In this document: positions 16,550-25,087 of the stretch, piece after piece
Layout: each line of letters begins with the position of its first letter
Numbering within the stretch: the stretch's first letter is position 1
Source: Deltaproteobacteria bacterium
Lineage (GTDB): Bacteria; Myxococcota; JACRCW01
Assembly (NCBI GenBank): GCA_016218805.1
Contig: JACRCW010000040.1
Span: forward strand, 1 to 64,000
Length of the DNA stretch: 64,000 nt
Reading direction: 5' to 3'
The notes under the pieces: model-generated
What the model was told of the DNA's origin: nothing
Database searches by the model: none
The model's input: only the letters and a program-made list of their open reading frames with translations
Made by a program: the position numbers and the translations under genes

Positions 16550-17317
16550 ATGAGCCTGCTGGCCGCGCTGCTGCTCACCAAGGCCCTCGCCGCCCAGGAC
16601 CTGGACGGTGACGTTGCGCCGCCCGCCCCCCCGCCCGCCGCCGCGCCGGCAGCGCCCGCCGCCGCCGCGCCCGCCCCGGCACCCGCCGCCGTGACGCAGC
16701 CCACCGCACCGGTCACCGGCGCGTGGTCCGCGGGGCTGGTCACCGCGGCGTCCGCGACGGGGGCGCTGCTGGGGCTCTCGCTGCTGCTCGGCCTCACGCC
16801 GCTCGTCGTGGTGGCGCCGTTCATCGCGCCGGCCGCGGGCGCGGTCGCCGGGCTGGCCGCCGTGGCCGTTGCGGGGGCGCAGCGGCGGCGCGTGCCGGTC
16901 CTGGGCGTCGTGCTCGCCACCGCGCTGGCGCAGGCCGCCGGTTGTATCGTGGGTGTGCCGTTTGGCTGCACCGCGGCCGCGCTGGGGCTGCTGTCCTTCC
17001 AGGATGACTCGGTGCGGTGGCCGCTTTTGGCCGGCACCCTCCCCATGCTGGGTGCAGCCGCGGCCCTGCAGGTGGTGGCCGCGCTGCTGGGGGGCTTCTG
17101 GGTGCTGACGCTGGCCGGGCCGTGCGCGCGCCCGCGCGAACCGTGGGAGGACACGTGGAACGTGGACCTCACCGGTACCCCCACCGTCCGGGAGGCCCAA
17201 CCGCGCTGGCTGCGCCATATTGAGGAATTGAAGAAACTACCTGATTGGGAGGAACCGCAGCCGCGCAAGAAGCGGGCGCCACGCCGGCGCGTGGAGCGCA
17301 AGGACCCGGAGTACTGA
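16550..17317 (+). CDS. Hypothetical secreted/membrane protein, Ala/Pro-rich
   Basis: 255 residues from ATG 16550; an upstream extension in the same frame overlaps the divergent promoter region and is rejected. A signal peptide (MSLLAALLLTKALAAQD) is followed by a Pro/Ala linker (residues 22-52), then four or five hydrophobic segments between about residues 60 and 190 (LLGLSLLLGLTPLVVVAPF, AGAVAGLAAVAVAGA, VPVLGVVLATALAQAAG). The basic C-terminal tail (PQPRKKRAPRRRVERKD) is probably cytoplasmic. It resembles in general layout the two paralogues at 21-23.7 kb but lacks their GCCRD motif. Function unknown. It is convergent with the next gene, with a 13-bp gap. Confidence 0.6.
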   Translation: MSLLAALLLTKALAAQDLDGDVAPPAPPPAAAPAAPAAAAPAPAPAAVTQPTAPVTGAWSAGLVTAASATGALLGLSLLLGLTPLVVVAPFIAPAAGAVAGLAAVAVAGAQRRRVPVLGVVLATALAQAAGCIVGVPFGCTAAALGLLSFQDDSVRWPLLAGTLPMLGAAAALQVVAALLGGFWVLTLAGPCARPREPWEDTWNVDLTGTPTVREAQPRWLRHIEELKKLPDWEEPQPRKKRAPRRRVERKDPEY

Positions 17318-17330
17318 ACCGGTCTTCGCC

Positions 17331-18314
17331 TCAGTCACGCGCCAGGTGGAACAGCGAACGCTTCTTCTCCGCCACCACCCACAGGTCGCCCTTGTCATCA
17401 AACGCAAGCCCCTCGGGTTGCAGCCGCTTCCCGTCGACCTCGTAGGGCAACTCGCAGGTGCCCACCACGCGCAGGTCCCAGCTCACCGCCCCGCCGCGCG
17501 CCTTGCGCGTGGCCACCAGTTCCACCTCGGCAACCGCCGCGCTCTCGTCAGACAGGAGGAACAGGTGGCCGGTGCGCGGGTCCACCGCCACGTCCGCCAG
17601 GTCCGCCAGGTGGTCCTTGAGCCGCTGCGTGAGGGACAGCGTGCCCTCGGCGTGGAGCGTGCGGCGGTCCATGACCACCAGTTTGCGCGGGTCGCCCTCG
17701 TGGATGGCCAGCAGACGCGGTTTGCCGTCGGGTGTGTTGGCGCCGGGCAGCAGGGCCAGTCCCTCAAACCCCTTGTTCCCCGTGCGCGAAATGTCCGGCA
17801 GCTCGCCCAGCTTCTCCGCCTTGCCCAGCGCCAGGCCGCGGCGGTCCAGGCTCACCTCGCCCACCTGGTTGCGGTCCTCGGAGAGCACCAGCACGGAGCG
17901 GCTTTGACGGTCATAGGCGACCCCCTCCAGCCCCGTGAGGTGCTTCTTGCCGCCGTCCGCCTTCAGCTTGAGGGTCTCCGTGTCCAGGCCGCGCCCCTCG
18001 GGCACCGGCACGCGGAACAACGCGTCCTCGCAGTCGGAGACCACCAGGAACCCCTCGGCCGGGGACAGGAACGTGATGCCGGAGGGCTCCGGCACGTCAA
18101 TGCGGTATTCGCCCGCGGCCCGGAACTTCACGGGCTCCGCGCGGGCGGTGCCCTCCGCGGACGCGGCGCGGGCCGCCCGGGCGGGCCGCGTAGAACCATC
18201 AAACGCGTCCGCGCGCGGCGGAGTGCGGGTGGACGCCGCGCGGGCACCGCGGGCGGCGGGCGCCTCCGCGGCACGGGCGGCGGAACGACGACGGGAAATG
18301 CCGGTCACGGTCAT
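17331..18314 (-). CDS. SdiA-regulated/phytase-like beta-propeller protein
   Basis: 327 residues from ATG 18314. After a basic Ala/Arg-rich N-terminus of about 60 residues come repeats typical of a beta-propeller: EPSGITFLSPAEGFLVVSD, LTGLEGVAYDRQSRSVLVLS, KGFEGLALLPGANT, DLADVAVDPRTGHLFLLSDE, QPEGLAFDDKGDLWVVAEK. The [LE]G[LV]A-D motif with DE/SE ends is the hallmark of the SdiA-regulated and esterase-like phytase propellers. No clear signal peptide, although the Arg/Ala start might be an unconventional export signal. It follows the 892-residue gene by 4 bp, so the two are co-expressed. Enzyme activity is not provable here. Confidence 0.7.
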   Translation of the reverse strand: MTVTGISRRRSAARAAEAPAARGARAASTRTPPRADAFDGSTRPARAARAASAEGTARAEPVKFRAAGEYRIDVPEPSGITFLSPAEGFLVVSDCEDALFRVPVPEGRGLDTETLKLKADGGKKHLTGLEGVAYDRQSRSVLVLSEDRNQVGEVSLDRRGLALGKAEKLGELPDISRTGNKGFEGLALLPGANTPDGKPRLLAIHEGDPRKLVVMDRRTLHAEGTLSLTQRLKDHLADLADVAVDPRTGHLFLLSDESAAVAEVELVATRKARGGAVSWDLRVVGTCELPYEVDGKRLQPEGLAFDDKGDLWVVAEKKRSLFHLARD

Positions 18315-18318
18315 GGTG

Positions 18319-20997
18319 TCACCCCTGCAGCGCGCGGAGACCCGTCACGCCCTTGGACGTTTCCGTCTGCTTCCATTCCACGTTCCCCAGGCCCGCGTCC
18401 TTGAGCACGCGCTGCACCCGGTCACCCTTGGCCTTCACAATCTCCTGCTGGATGTCACGGTATTGCTCAAACACAAACCGCGCCCCTTCCAGCGCGCGCT
18501 CGGTGTCCGGCGTGGTGCGCACCGCCTTGTCCCGGTTGGCCACGGCGAACGCGGTGGCCGGCAGCAGCCCCAGCGTGGCCGCATCCAGCGGCTTGAGCGC
18601 GCTGTGCTGGTCCACCAGGAACGCGTTGAGCTTCCGGAGGTCCGCGTCACGCTCCGCGGCCGGCTTGCCCAGCAGCGCCTTGAGCGCCGCGCCGTAGCTG
18701 GCCGGGTCCGCCGCGTTCACACCCGCCGCGTTGGTGGCCCCCAACCACTTCATCACCAGTGACGCCTGGTCCTCGTGGATCTTGCCCGCCAGGTCCGCCA
18801 GGCGGTCCAGGTACGGCTTCTCCAGGCCCAATTCGATCTGCGTCTCATTGACCAGCATGACGTGGAATACCTTGTCCTTGGGCAGCTGGTCTTTGGGCGT
18901 GCGCTTGTCCGCGGGGATGGCGTCCCAATCCTTGTGCTTGACGAATTCGGACATATCCGTCGAATCGATGAGGAAGTTGCCCGTGTTGCGCGTGGAGCCG
19001 GGGACGTAGAACGCGCGCGCTTCGTCAAACCACAGCGACACCGCCATGGAGCCCGCGGCTTCCAGCTGCCGCTGGTTGATGCGCAGCACCTCGTTGTGGA
19101 GCTGTGGGCGCAGCGCCTTGAACCCGGCCTCGTCCAGCGGCTTGAAATCCCGGAACGCGCGGCTGCCGGCGTCCTTCTGCGTTGTGCCGTAGTCGTTGAA
19201 CGCCTTGAGGTCCGCCTGGAAGTCCGCGGGCGCCTTGGCCATCACCGCGTCATACCGGGCCAGGAATGGGTCAAACGTGGTCTTGTTGAGCAGCGCCTTG
19301 TCCGTGCTCTTCTGCCACGCCATGAACATGTCCGGGTACGCCTCCAGCGCCCGGTCGGTGGACTGCGTGAGCACGCGCCGCGCGCCGTCCAGCTGCGCGG
19401 AGAAGTCATGCATGGCCTTGTTGAGCGCGTCCGCCACCACGCGCTTCTTGTCAATGGCCAGCTGCGTGTTGCTGGTGCTGCCCCCCCAGCTGGAGCGCGT
19501 GAGATCCGGGAGCAGCGCCTTGATGGCGTCCGCGTTCACCGTCATGGCCGGGTCCAGCTTCTTGAGGCCCTCCTCGGCCAGCTTGGCCACGGCGCTGTTG
19601 TCCTGCAGCGCTTTGGCCGCGCTTTCCAGGTCCGTCACCGCCTTGAGGTCCGCCCCGGACAGGCCCGCTTTCACCTTGGCCGCCTGGTCCACCACCGCCT
19701 TGAGTTGCGGCTCTGAGCAGTCCTTGAAGAACTTCTGCATGGCGCCCAGGTCGGTCTCATTGAGGTGGTAGCGGCTGCGGACGCTGCGCACGTGGAGCTG
19801 CGGCTGCAATTGCAGCACGCCCTTGTGGGTGCCCACGTCCGGCAGCGCGCCCTTGGCCGCCAGCCCGTCGTACAGGCCCTTGAGCGGCTTCACCGCCTCG
19901 TCACCGCTGTTCCAGCTGGTCTTGCCGCGGCGCACGTCATTGTCCAGCGCGGCAATGTCCGCGGCGCTGGCGCTGTCATTGCGCACGTCCACCTTGTCAC
20001 AGCGCTTGTTGCCAAACTCATCCATCACCACGTTGGCCTTCACGCCAATGAGCAGGCGCCGGATCTCCGTGTCGGTGTCCCAGCGTGCGCGGCCGCGGAC
20101 CTCGTAGTCGTTCTTCAGCAGGTCAAACTTCGCCGTGTCGTAATACACGTCGTCCATCTTGTCGGTGCCAATGGACAGTTCGCGCTTGCCGGTGGCCGCA
20201 TCCGCCTCAAACCGCCCGCTCTCAATGGTGAGTGACACAAAGCGGTTCTTCTCCCGCATCTTGTGGGCGTCCGAGTCCCACTTCACCTCGTCCAGCGGCA
20301 TGCCGCTGTAACCCACCGTGTAGGCCTCACTGGCCTCTGGCTTGCGCAGGCGCTGGAACGCGGTGCGGCCTGCCGCGTTGGTGGACCGCAGCGCCTCCAG
20401 CAGCTTGGCGGGCTCCGCGCCGGACACGCCAAACACCTGCTCCAGTTCCACGCTGTCACGCGCCCACTGGTAGGACGGCATGGCGGCAAACGTGGTGGCG
20501 TCCATGAACACCTGGCCCTTGAGCGGGTCCACCGGCGCCGCCGCACGGCTGAGCTGGATCCCCAGCACGCTGAAGGTCTGCCCCGCCGGTGCGGTCCCAA
20601 ACGGCGTCTTGGTGCCCGCGTAGGTCACCCGGGTGTCCAGCCCCAGCGCCCTGCTCATCTCGCTGCTGGGCCCAAAGTCCAGCTTCTTGTCGGCCAGGTC
20701 CGTCGTCGGCTTCACGCAGTCATCCAGCGCCTGCATGAGGTCCGTGATGTACTGCTCAATCTTCACGCCGGCGGGCAGCCCAATGGCCGTGGCCAGCGCC
20801 GCCTTGTCCTGCTGGTAGCGGGTGAGCAGCGCCACCGCGTCGTCCGCGTTCTTGATTTCAATGCCGGGGCCCACCGTGATGGTCAGCTTGCGCGCGGCCA
20901 ACTCGGTCCCCACCTGCTTGAACCATTCGGTGCGGTCGTTGGCGCCGTACAGCTCCGGCTTGAACTGGATGCGCCGCTCAACGTGCAGGATGCTCAT
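18319..20997 (-). CDS. Large protein of unknown function, possible CYTH-like segment
   Basis: 892 residues from ATG 20997; no signal peptide and no TM segment. The protein is rich in Lys/Asp/Ala and looks largely helical. The stretch at about residues 255-345 (RELSIGTDKMDDVYYDTAKF, then a strand with RGRARWDTDTEIRRLLIGVK) recalls the YYDT ... LR.R ... K pattern of CYTH triphosphate-tunnel enzymes. That match is short and by eye only, so I keep the function open. The second half repeats helical words such as LDPAMTVNADAIKALLPDL and FQADLKAFNDYG without a known motif. It is coupled to the propeller protein downstream (4-bp gap). A CYTH fold and a phytase-like propeller would both act on phosphorylated compounds; this is a hypothesis. 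Confidence 0.6.
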   Translation of the reverse strand: MSILHVERRIQFKPELYGANDRTEWFKQVGTELAARKLTITVGPGIEIKNADDAVALLTRYQQDKAALATAIGLPAGVKIEQYITDLMQALDDCVKPTTDLADKKLDFGPSSEMSRALGLDTRVTYAGTKTPFGTAPAGQTFSVLGIQLSRAAAPVDPLKGQVFMDATTFAAMPSYQWARDSVELEQVFGVSGAEPAKLLEALRSTNAAGRTAFQRLRKPEASEAYTVGYSGMPLDEVKWDSDAHKMREKNRFVSLTIESGRFEADAATGKRELSIGTDKMDDVYYDTAKFDLLKNDYEVRGRARWDTDTEIRRLLIGVKANVVMDEFGNKRCDKVDVRNDSASAADIAALDNDVRRGKTSWNSGDEAVKPLKGLYDGLAAKGALPDVGTHKGVLQLQPQLHVRSVRSRYHLNETDLGAMQKFFKDCSEPQLKAVVDQAAKVKAGLSGADLKAVTDLESAAKALQDNSAVAKLAEEGLKKLDPAMTVNADAIKALLPDLTRSSWGGSTSNTQLAIDKKRVVADALNKAMHDFSAQLDGARRVLTQSTDRALEAYPDMFMAWQKSTDKALLNKTTFDPFLARYDAVMAKAPADFQADLKAFNDYGTTQKDAGSRAFRDFKPLDEAGFKALRPQLHNEVLRINQRQLEAAGSMAVSLWFDEARAFYVPGSTRNTGNFLIDSTDMSEFVKHKDWDAIPADKRTPKDQLPKDKVFHVMLVNETQIELGLEKPYLDRLADLAGKIHEDQASLVMKWLGATNAAGVNAADPASYGAALKALLGKPAAERDADLRKLNAFLVDQHSALKPLDAATLGLLPATAFAVANRDKAVRTTPDTERALEGARFVFEQYRDIQQEIVKAKGDRVQRVLKDAGLGNVEWKQTETSKGVTGLRALQG

Positions 20998-21210
20998 GGT
21001 GGCCCCGTAGGCCCCGGTTCCGAACGCGTGTTCAGTGACCGGGCCGGAATGAAATCGTGGAGGGCTAGCACGCCATCAGGCGACGGCACAGCGGCCGGGA
21101 TGACACAGTGCGTTGCGCGCGGGCGGCGTGGAAGGGTCCCATGTCGTCGGCGCGGCGCCTGTCGCCCGCGGTCCGCGGTGAGGTAGAGCACCGCCCGGAG
21201 GAGGAGGCGC

Positions 21211-22425
21211 ATGACTCCCTGGTGGTCGTTGTTGGTGGTGGCCCTGGCGGACGCGCCCGGGGCGCCGGCGGAATCCGTGGCGGTGCTGCCCTTTCACGCG
21301 CCGGACGCGTCAGTGGGCGAAGACGGGCTGGACCTGTTGTCAACGGTGCTGGCGGCGCAACTGGCGGAGCAGGGGCACCTGCGGGTCATCAGTGCGGAGG
21401 AGTTGCGCGCGCTGATGCGCAACGAGCAGGACCGGCAGGCGCTGGGCGGCGGCGAGGACGACGCGCTGCGCGAGATGAGCGGCGCGATGGGCGCCAGCGC
21501 GGTGGTGACGGGGAGCGTGGCGCGCACGGGCGCGCGGCTGGTGTGGCAGGCGGCGCTGGCGCCGTCTTCGGACCCGGAGAAGGCCCGGCGCGCCGAGGTG
21601 TCCGGCGCCACCCTGCAGGCGCTGGCCGCCCGTGCGGACGAAGTGGCGCTGGCGCTGCTGGGGCGCGGCACAGAGGCGGACAGCGAGGAGACCGCGAAGC
21701 GGCTGGGTTTCCGCGACGTGGCCGACGTGAAGGACTTCGCCGGGTTCCGCGCCGAGCACCCGGAGATGGGCGTGCAGGAGGCGCTCACGCAGTACATTGT
21801 GGAACACAACGTGGAGCCCAACCGGCTGTCCCTGGCAGAGTCCGGACTGTTTCTCGGCGGCGGCGGGCTGACAACGCTGGCGATGGTGACCGCGTCTGCC
21901 GCGTTCCTGATGGCTCTCTACCTCCCGCTGGGCCCGCTGGCCCTCCCCATCTCGTGCGGCTCCTGCGTGCTGGGACTGTCCGGCCTGGGCCTGATGCTGA
22001 CGTCCGCCGGCGTGTCGGCGTGGGACGGTCTGAACCGCCAGTTCCGTCGTGTGCAGCGCAAGGGGTGCTGCCGCGACGACGCGCGCATCCAGGACGCCGT
22101 CAGCGCCTCCACGCTGCGCAAGGGCACCGCACTCGCGGTCTTGGTCGGCGGCCCCGCGTGGACGGTGCTGACCTTCTCCACGCTGATCTGGCTGGGCGTC
22201 GGCGCCTCGGTGTTCAACACCCTGCGAAGCGCCTACGGCATCAACCTGCAGCCCGGGTGGTACACGGCCAGCCCGGCCAGCTACCTGACAAGCCCGTTCA
22301 CCGGCACGACGTACGCATGCGCCGTGTGCGGCTGCATCACGCCCTGCCTCATCGGCGTGCCACTTGGCTCCCTGCTGCTGTTCTGGCCGGACCCGCAGGC
22401 CGTGCAGGGCGTGGAGGGCACCTGA
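21211..22425 (+). CDS. FlgO/CsgG-like N-terminus plus membrane domain, first of two tandem paralogues
   Basis: 404 residues from ATG 21211 with a strong GGAGGAGG ribosome site (21199-21206). A short signal peptide (MTPWWSLLVVALADAPGAP) precedes a domain that starts SVAVLPFHAPD and contains LSTVLAAQLAEQGHLRVIS and MGASAVVTGSV. That is the pattern of periplasmic FlgO/TolB-N/CsgG-like domains that read out as 'find the named component and its activity'. From about residue 205 it has several TM segments (GGGGLTTLAMVTASAAFLMA) and a loop with RKGCCRDDARIQDAV. The gene 2 bp downstream encodes the same architecture and the same GCCRD loop. Function unknown. Confidence 0.7.
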   Translation: MTPWWSLLVVALADAPGAPAESVAVLPFHAPDASVGEDGLDLLSTVLAAQLAEQGHLRVISAEELRALMRNEQDRQALGGGEDDALREMSGAMGASAVVTGSVARTGARLVWQAALAPSSDPEKARRAEVSGATLQALAARADEVALALLGRGTEADSEETAKRLGFRDVADVKDFAGFRAEHPEMGVQEALTQYIVEHNVEPNRLSLAESGLFLGGGGLTTLAMVTASAAFLMALYLPLGPLALPISCGSCVLGLSGLGLMLTSAGVSAWDGLNRQFRRVQRKGCCRDDARIQDAVSASTLRKGTALAVLVGGPAWTVLTFSTLIWLGVGASVFNTLRSAYGINLQPGWYTASPASYLTSPFTGTTYACAVCGCITPCLIGVPLGSLLLFWPDPQAVQGVEGT

Positions 22426-22427
22426 CC

Positions 22428-23765
22428 ATGTCCACGGTCCTGCTCCTTGTCAGCGTGCTGGCCAGCCAAGCCCCGACCCCCGCGCCCACGGGGGCGGCCC
22501 CCACCGCACCGGCCGCGCCGGCCCCCTCCGCGGCACCCACGGTGCAGACGAAGCGCAGCGTCCTGGTCCTGCCGCTCACGCTGGATGAGGGCACTTCCGA
22601 CGACGTGGCCCGCGTGGCGGAGACCGTTGAGCGCGGCCTGGCCCGGGCCATCGAGCGCCAGGGCACCACCACCGTGGTGCGGTCCCGCGAGATACGCGAG
22701 CGGATCGGCGAAGCGGCGGCGAAGCAGATGACCGGTTGCGACGAGCTGTCGTGCCTGGCGGAACTGGCCGGCTCCCTGGGGGTGGACCGCATCCTGCAAA
22801 CCCGCCTGCGGATGCGCCCCGGCGTGTGGGAGCTGCGCGTCAGCGTGCTGGACCGGCTGAAGGCGGACGTGACCCTCCGGCGGGAGCTGAGCGCGCGCTC
22901 AGTGGACGCGCTGCTGGCCTCCCTGGACACGCTGGCCCGCGAAGTCGCCGGGGGCACGGCGCTGGTGGCGGATGACCCGAAGCTGGCCGAGCGGCTGGGT
23001 ACCGATGCGGAGGGTGCGGACCGACTGCGCAAGGCGCTGGCCGGCGGGGCGGCCAACCCGGTACAGGCCTGGACGGACGAGGTCATCCGGGCCAACGCGG
23101 AATCCGAGGGCCTGGCCATGGCCGAGGGCGCGCTCATCGGGGTGGGCGGCGCCGCCGTGCTGGCCACCTTCCCGCTGTTTGTGGTGGCTGCGGTCCTGTC
23201 CTCGTATTCGACGATGGGGAGTGCGCCCCCGTGGGCAGGCGGCCAGATGGGGACGCACGACACATACACGTTCCCGGTGCTCCTCGTGGTCGCCCAAATT
23301 GTCAGCATGGGCACGCTCCTGGCGGGCGTACCGTTCATCGCTGCCGGCGTGCTCTTGCTCGTCGTTGACCGCCTGGACCTGGGACGCATCCGCGTGGCGC
23401 GGGAGGGTTGCTGCCGCGACGAGCCGCGCATCCGCGCCGCCGCAAAGCCCGGCTGGGGCCGCCGGGCCGCGCCCATCGTCGCCGTCGTCGGCGGGGCGAT
23501 GGGGCTGTTCGTGCCGCTGGTGGGATTCCTCGGCACCACGGTGATCGCGTTGATCGCCACGCCGCTCTATGCGGCGGGGGCCATCCCCATCATCGCCACG
23601 CCGGGCCCCGCCGTGGACGAGGGGACTTGGGGCGCCCTGTACATCGCCCTGATGGTGGTGTCCGGATTGTCCACGCTCGGGCTGCTGGGGCTGGGGGCCA
23701 CCGCCGCCGCGCTGGGGACCATCCTCACGGTCAGCGAGTACTCCCCCCTGGTGGACGCCGAGTAG
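22428..23765 (+). CDS. FlgO/CsgG-like N-terminus plus membrane domain, second paralogue
   Basis: 445 residues from ATG 22428, 2 bp after the stop of the first paralogue. Signal peptide (MSTVLLLVSVLASQAP), a Pro/Ala linker, then SVLVLPLTLDEG, VVRSREIRERIGEAA and CDELSCLAELAGSLGVDRIL, which match the periplasmic domain described for the preceding gene (here with an extra CDELSC pair). The C-terminal half has four or more TM segments and the loop REGCCRDEPRIRAAA, parallel to RKGCCRDDARIQDAV in its neighbour. Two such genes in tandem imply an old duplication and perhaps a heteromeric complex. No known family with certainty. Confidence 0.72.
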   Translation: MSTVLLLVSVLASQAPTPAPTGAAPTAPAAPAPSAAPTVQTKRSVLVLPLTLDEGTSDDVARVAETVERGLARAIERQGTTTVVRSREIRERIGEAAAKQMTGCDELSCLAELAGSLGVDRILQTRLRMRPGVWELRVSVLDRLKADVTLRRELSARSVDALLASLDTLAREVAGGTALVADDPKLAERLGTDAEGADRLRKALAGGAANPVQAWTDEVIRANAESEGLAMAEGALIGVGGAAVLATFPLFVVAAVLSSYSTMGSAPPWAGGQMGTHDTYTFPVLLVVAQIVSMGTLLAGVPFIAAGVLLLVVDRLDLGRIRVAREGCCRDEPRIRAAAKPGWGRRAAPIVAVVGGAMGLFVPLVGFLGTTVIALIATPLYAAGAIPIIATPGPAVDEGTWGALYIALMVVSGLSTLGLLGLGATAAALGTILTVSEYSPLVDAE

Positions 23766-23785
23766 CGCGCGCCGCAGCGTGCGCC

Positions 23786-24931
23786 TCAGAACATCACCAC
23801 CATGGTCCCGGCGGTCACGCGTTCATACAGCTCCCCAATCTCCGCGGGCTGCAGCACCACGCAGCCCCAGGACAGGTGCGCCTCCCCGGGGCCCGCATCC
23901 CACGGCGCAATCCAACCGTGGAACCCAATGCCCCCGCCGAGTTTTGTCCGCTGGCGGGTGGGCCGCCGGCGCTCCCACGCCGCGGCAATGGCCGTGCGGG
24001 TTTCCTCGTCAATGAGGCCCAAGTCCCGGCCCCGCTGGGCGTCAAACGCGTTGGGGTAATTCACCTTGATCCAGTGACCGCCGTAGAAATCCGCGTAATC
24101 CCCCCCAAACGGCCCGGTGCTCTTGTCCACCACAAAGTACATCCCCGCGGGCGTCCTGAGGTCCCCCAGTTGTTCCTTCACCCCCGCCGCCTGCCCTAAC
24201 GCAATGCCGCGCTCCAGCACCTTGCGGCCGGATTCGTACACGCGCACGCGGTAGGACGCGTGGTCCACCAGCACCAGCACCGGCTCTGACGGCGGTACGG
24301 GCAGCGCGCGGCGCGCGCGGATGAACGCGGACGGGTCCAGGTACGCGGTGCGCACGCGCTCCTGGTCCCAGCCGGTGGCGGAGGGCCAGAAGGTGGAATC
24401 CAGGGACGGGTCCGTGCGGATCTCCAGGTGCAGGTGCGCGGGGTAGCTGCCACCCGGGTCCTTGCCGATGGACCCGATGCGCTGCCGCCGCGTCAGCACC
24501 TCGCCCACCTCCACGTCAATCCGGGACAGGTGAACGTACACGGAGCGCACGCGCAGCTTGCGGTGGTTCTCGTAGTACATGTGCTCCACGACGATGACCC
24601 CGCCCCACGGGTCCGGCTGCTCACCCGCCTCCACCACGCGGCCGTTGCCAATCACGTGCACCGGCTGGCCCAGGTCCGTGTCCCCGCCGCCGCGCCCGTT
24701 CCAGTCATCCCCGGTGTGGATGCCCAGCGCGTAGCGGTACAGGAACCCCGCGGCCACGTACCACCCGCGGTGTTTCTTTCCGTTCCCGTCCACGTATGAC
24801 CCGCGCGCGTCCTTGTCCCCAACGGGGAAATCAAACCCGTCCGCCGGAGGGAAGTCGTTGTGCAGATAGTCATCCAACGCGTCCGGTGGGGACGCGGCCA
24901 GCAGCAGCACCAGCGCGGAGAGACACGTCAT
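23786..24931 (-). CDS. Bifunctional M23 (LytM) endopeptidase / YkuD L,D-transpeptidase
   Basis: 381 residues from ATG 24931, which opens a signal peptide (MTCLSALVLLLAASPPDA). The LytM module at about 65-180 has GIHTGDDW (zinc His and Asp), an insertion with GNGRVVEAGEQ, and the closing HxH in PAHLHLEIR. The YkuD module at about 225-381 has HASYRVRVYESGR at its start, TPAGMYFVV, then GIGFHGW and SWGCVVLQPAE, with the catalytic Cys in the SxGC motif. Both modules act on peptidoglycan in the periplasm: LytM cleaves cross-links and YkuD makes 3-3 cross-links or attaches proteins. Having both in one chain is uncommon. A predicted double hairpin lies upstream (24976-25023). Confidence 0.88.
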   Translation of the reverse strand: MTCLSALVLLLAASPPDALDDYLHNDFPPADGFDFPVGDKDARGSYVDGNGKKHRGWYVAAGFLYRYALGIHTGDDWNGRGGGDTDLGQPVHVIGNGRVVEAGEQPDPWGGVIVVEHMYYENHRKLRVRSVYVHLSRIDVEVGEVLTRRQRIGSIGKDPGGSYPAHLHLEIRTDPSLDSTFWPSATGWDQERVRTAYLDPSAFIRARRALPVPPSEPVLVLVDHASYRVRVYESGRKVLERGIALGQAAGVKEQLGDLRTPAGMYFVVDKSTGPFGGDYADFYGGHWIKVNYPNAFDAQRGRDLGLIDEETRTAIAAAWERRRPTRQRTKLGGGIGFHGWIAPWDAGPGEAHLSWGCVVLQPAEIGELYERVTAGTMVVMF

Positions 24932-24975
24932 CAGCGTGTTGGACAACGCAAAGCGCGGCGCGTTCCCCCACCACC

Positions 24976-25023
24976 GCTTGCCGACTGACGTCGGCAAGCT
25001 GCCTCCCCCCGCGAGGGGGAGGC
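24976..25023. terminator. Two adjacent perfect stem-loops between minus-strand genes
   Basis: First stem: GCTTGCCGAC (24976-24985), loop TGAC, GTCGGCAAGC (24990-24999), ten perfect pairs. Second stem: GCCTCCCCC (25001-25009), 5-base loop, GGGGGAGGC (25015-25023), nine perfect pairs. They lie 65 bp after the stop of the DUF1015 gene and 45 bp before the LytM/YkuD start, both on the minus strand. No T-run follows, so they could be a terminator of a non-canonical type, an mRNA stabiliser, or an attenuator for the LytM/YkuD gene. Confidence 0.5.
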
Positions 25024-25087
25024 TGCACGATTGCCCCCGCGTCACCCCTGGGTGGCCCTGTGGGCCGACTCGCGAGGTGAACCAGAT

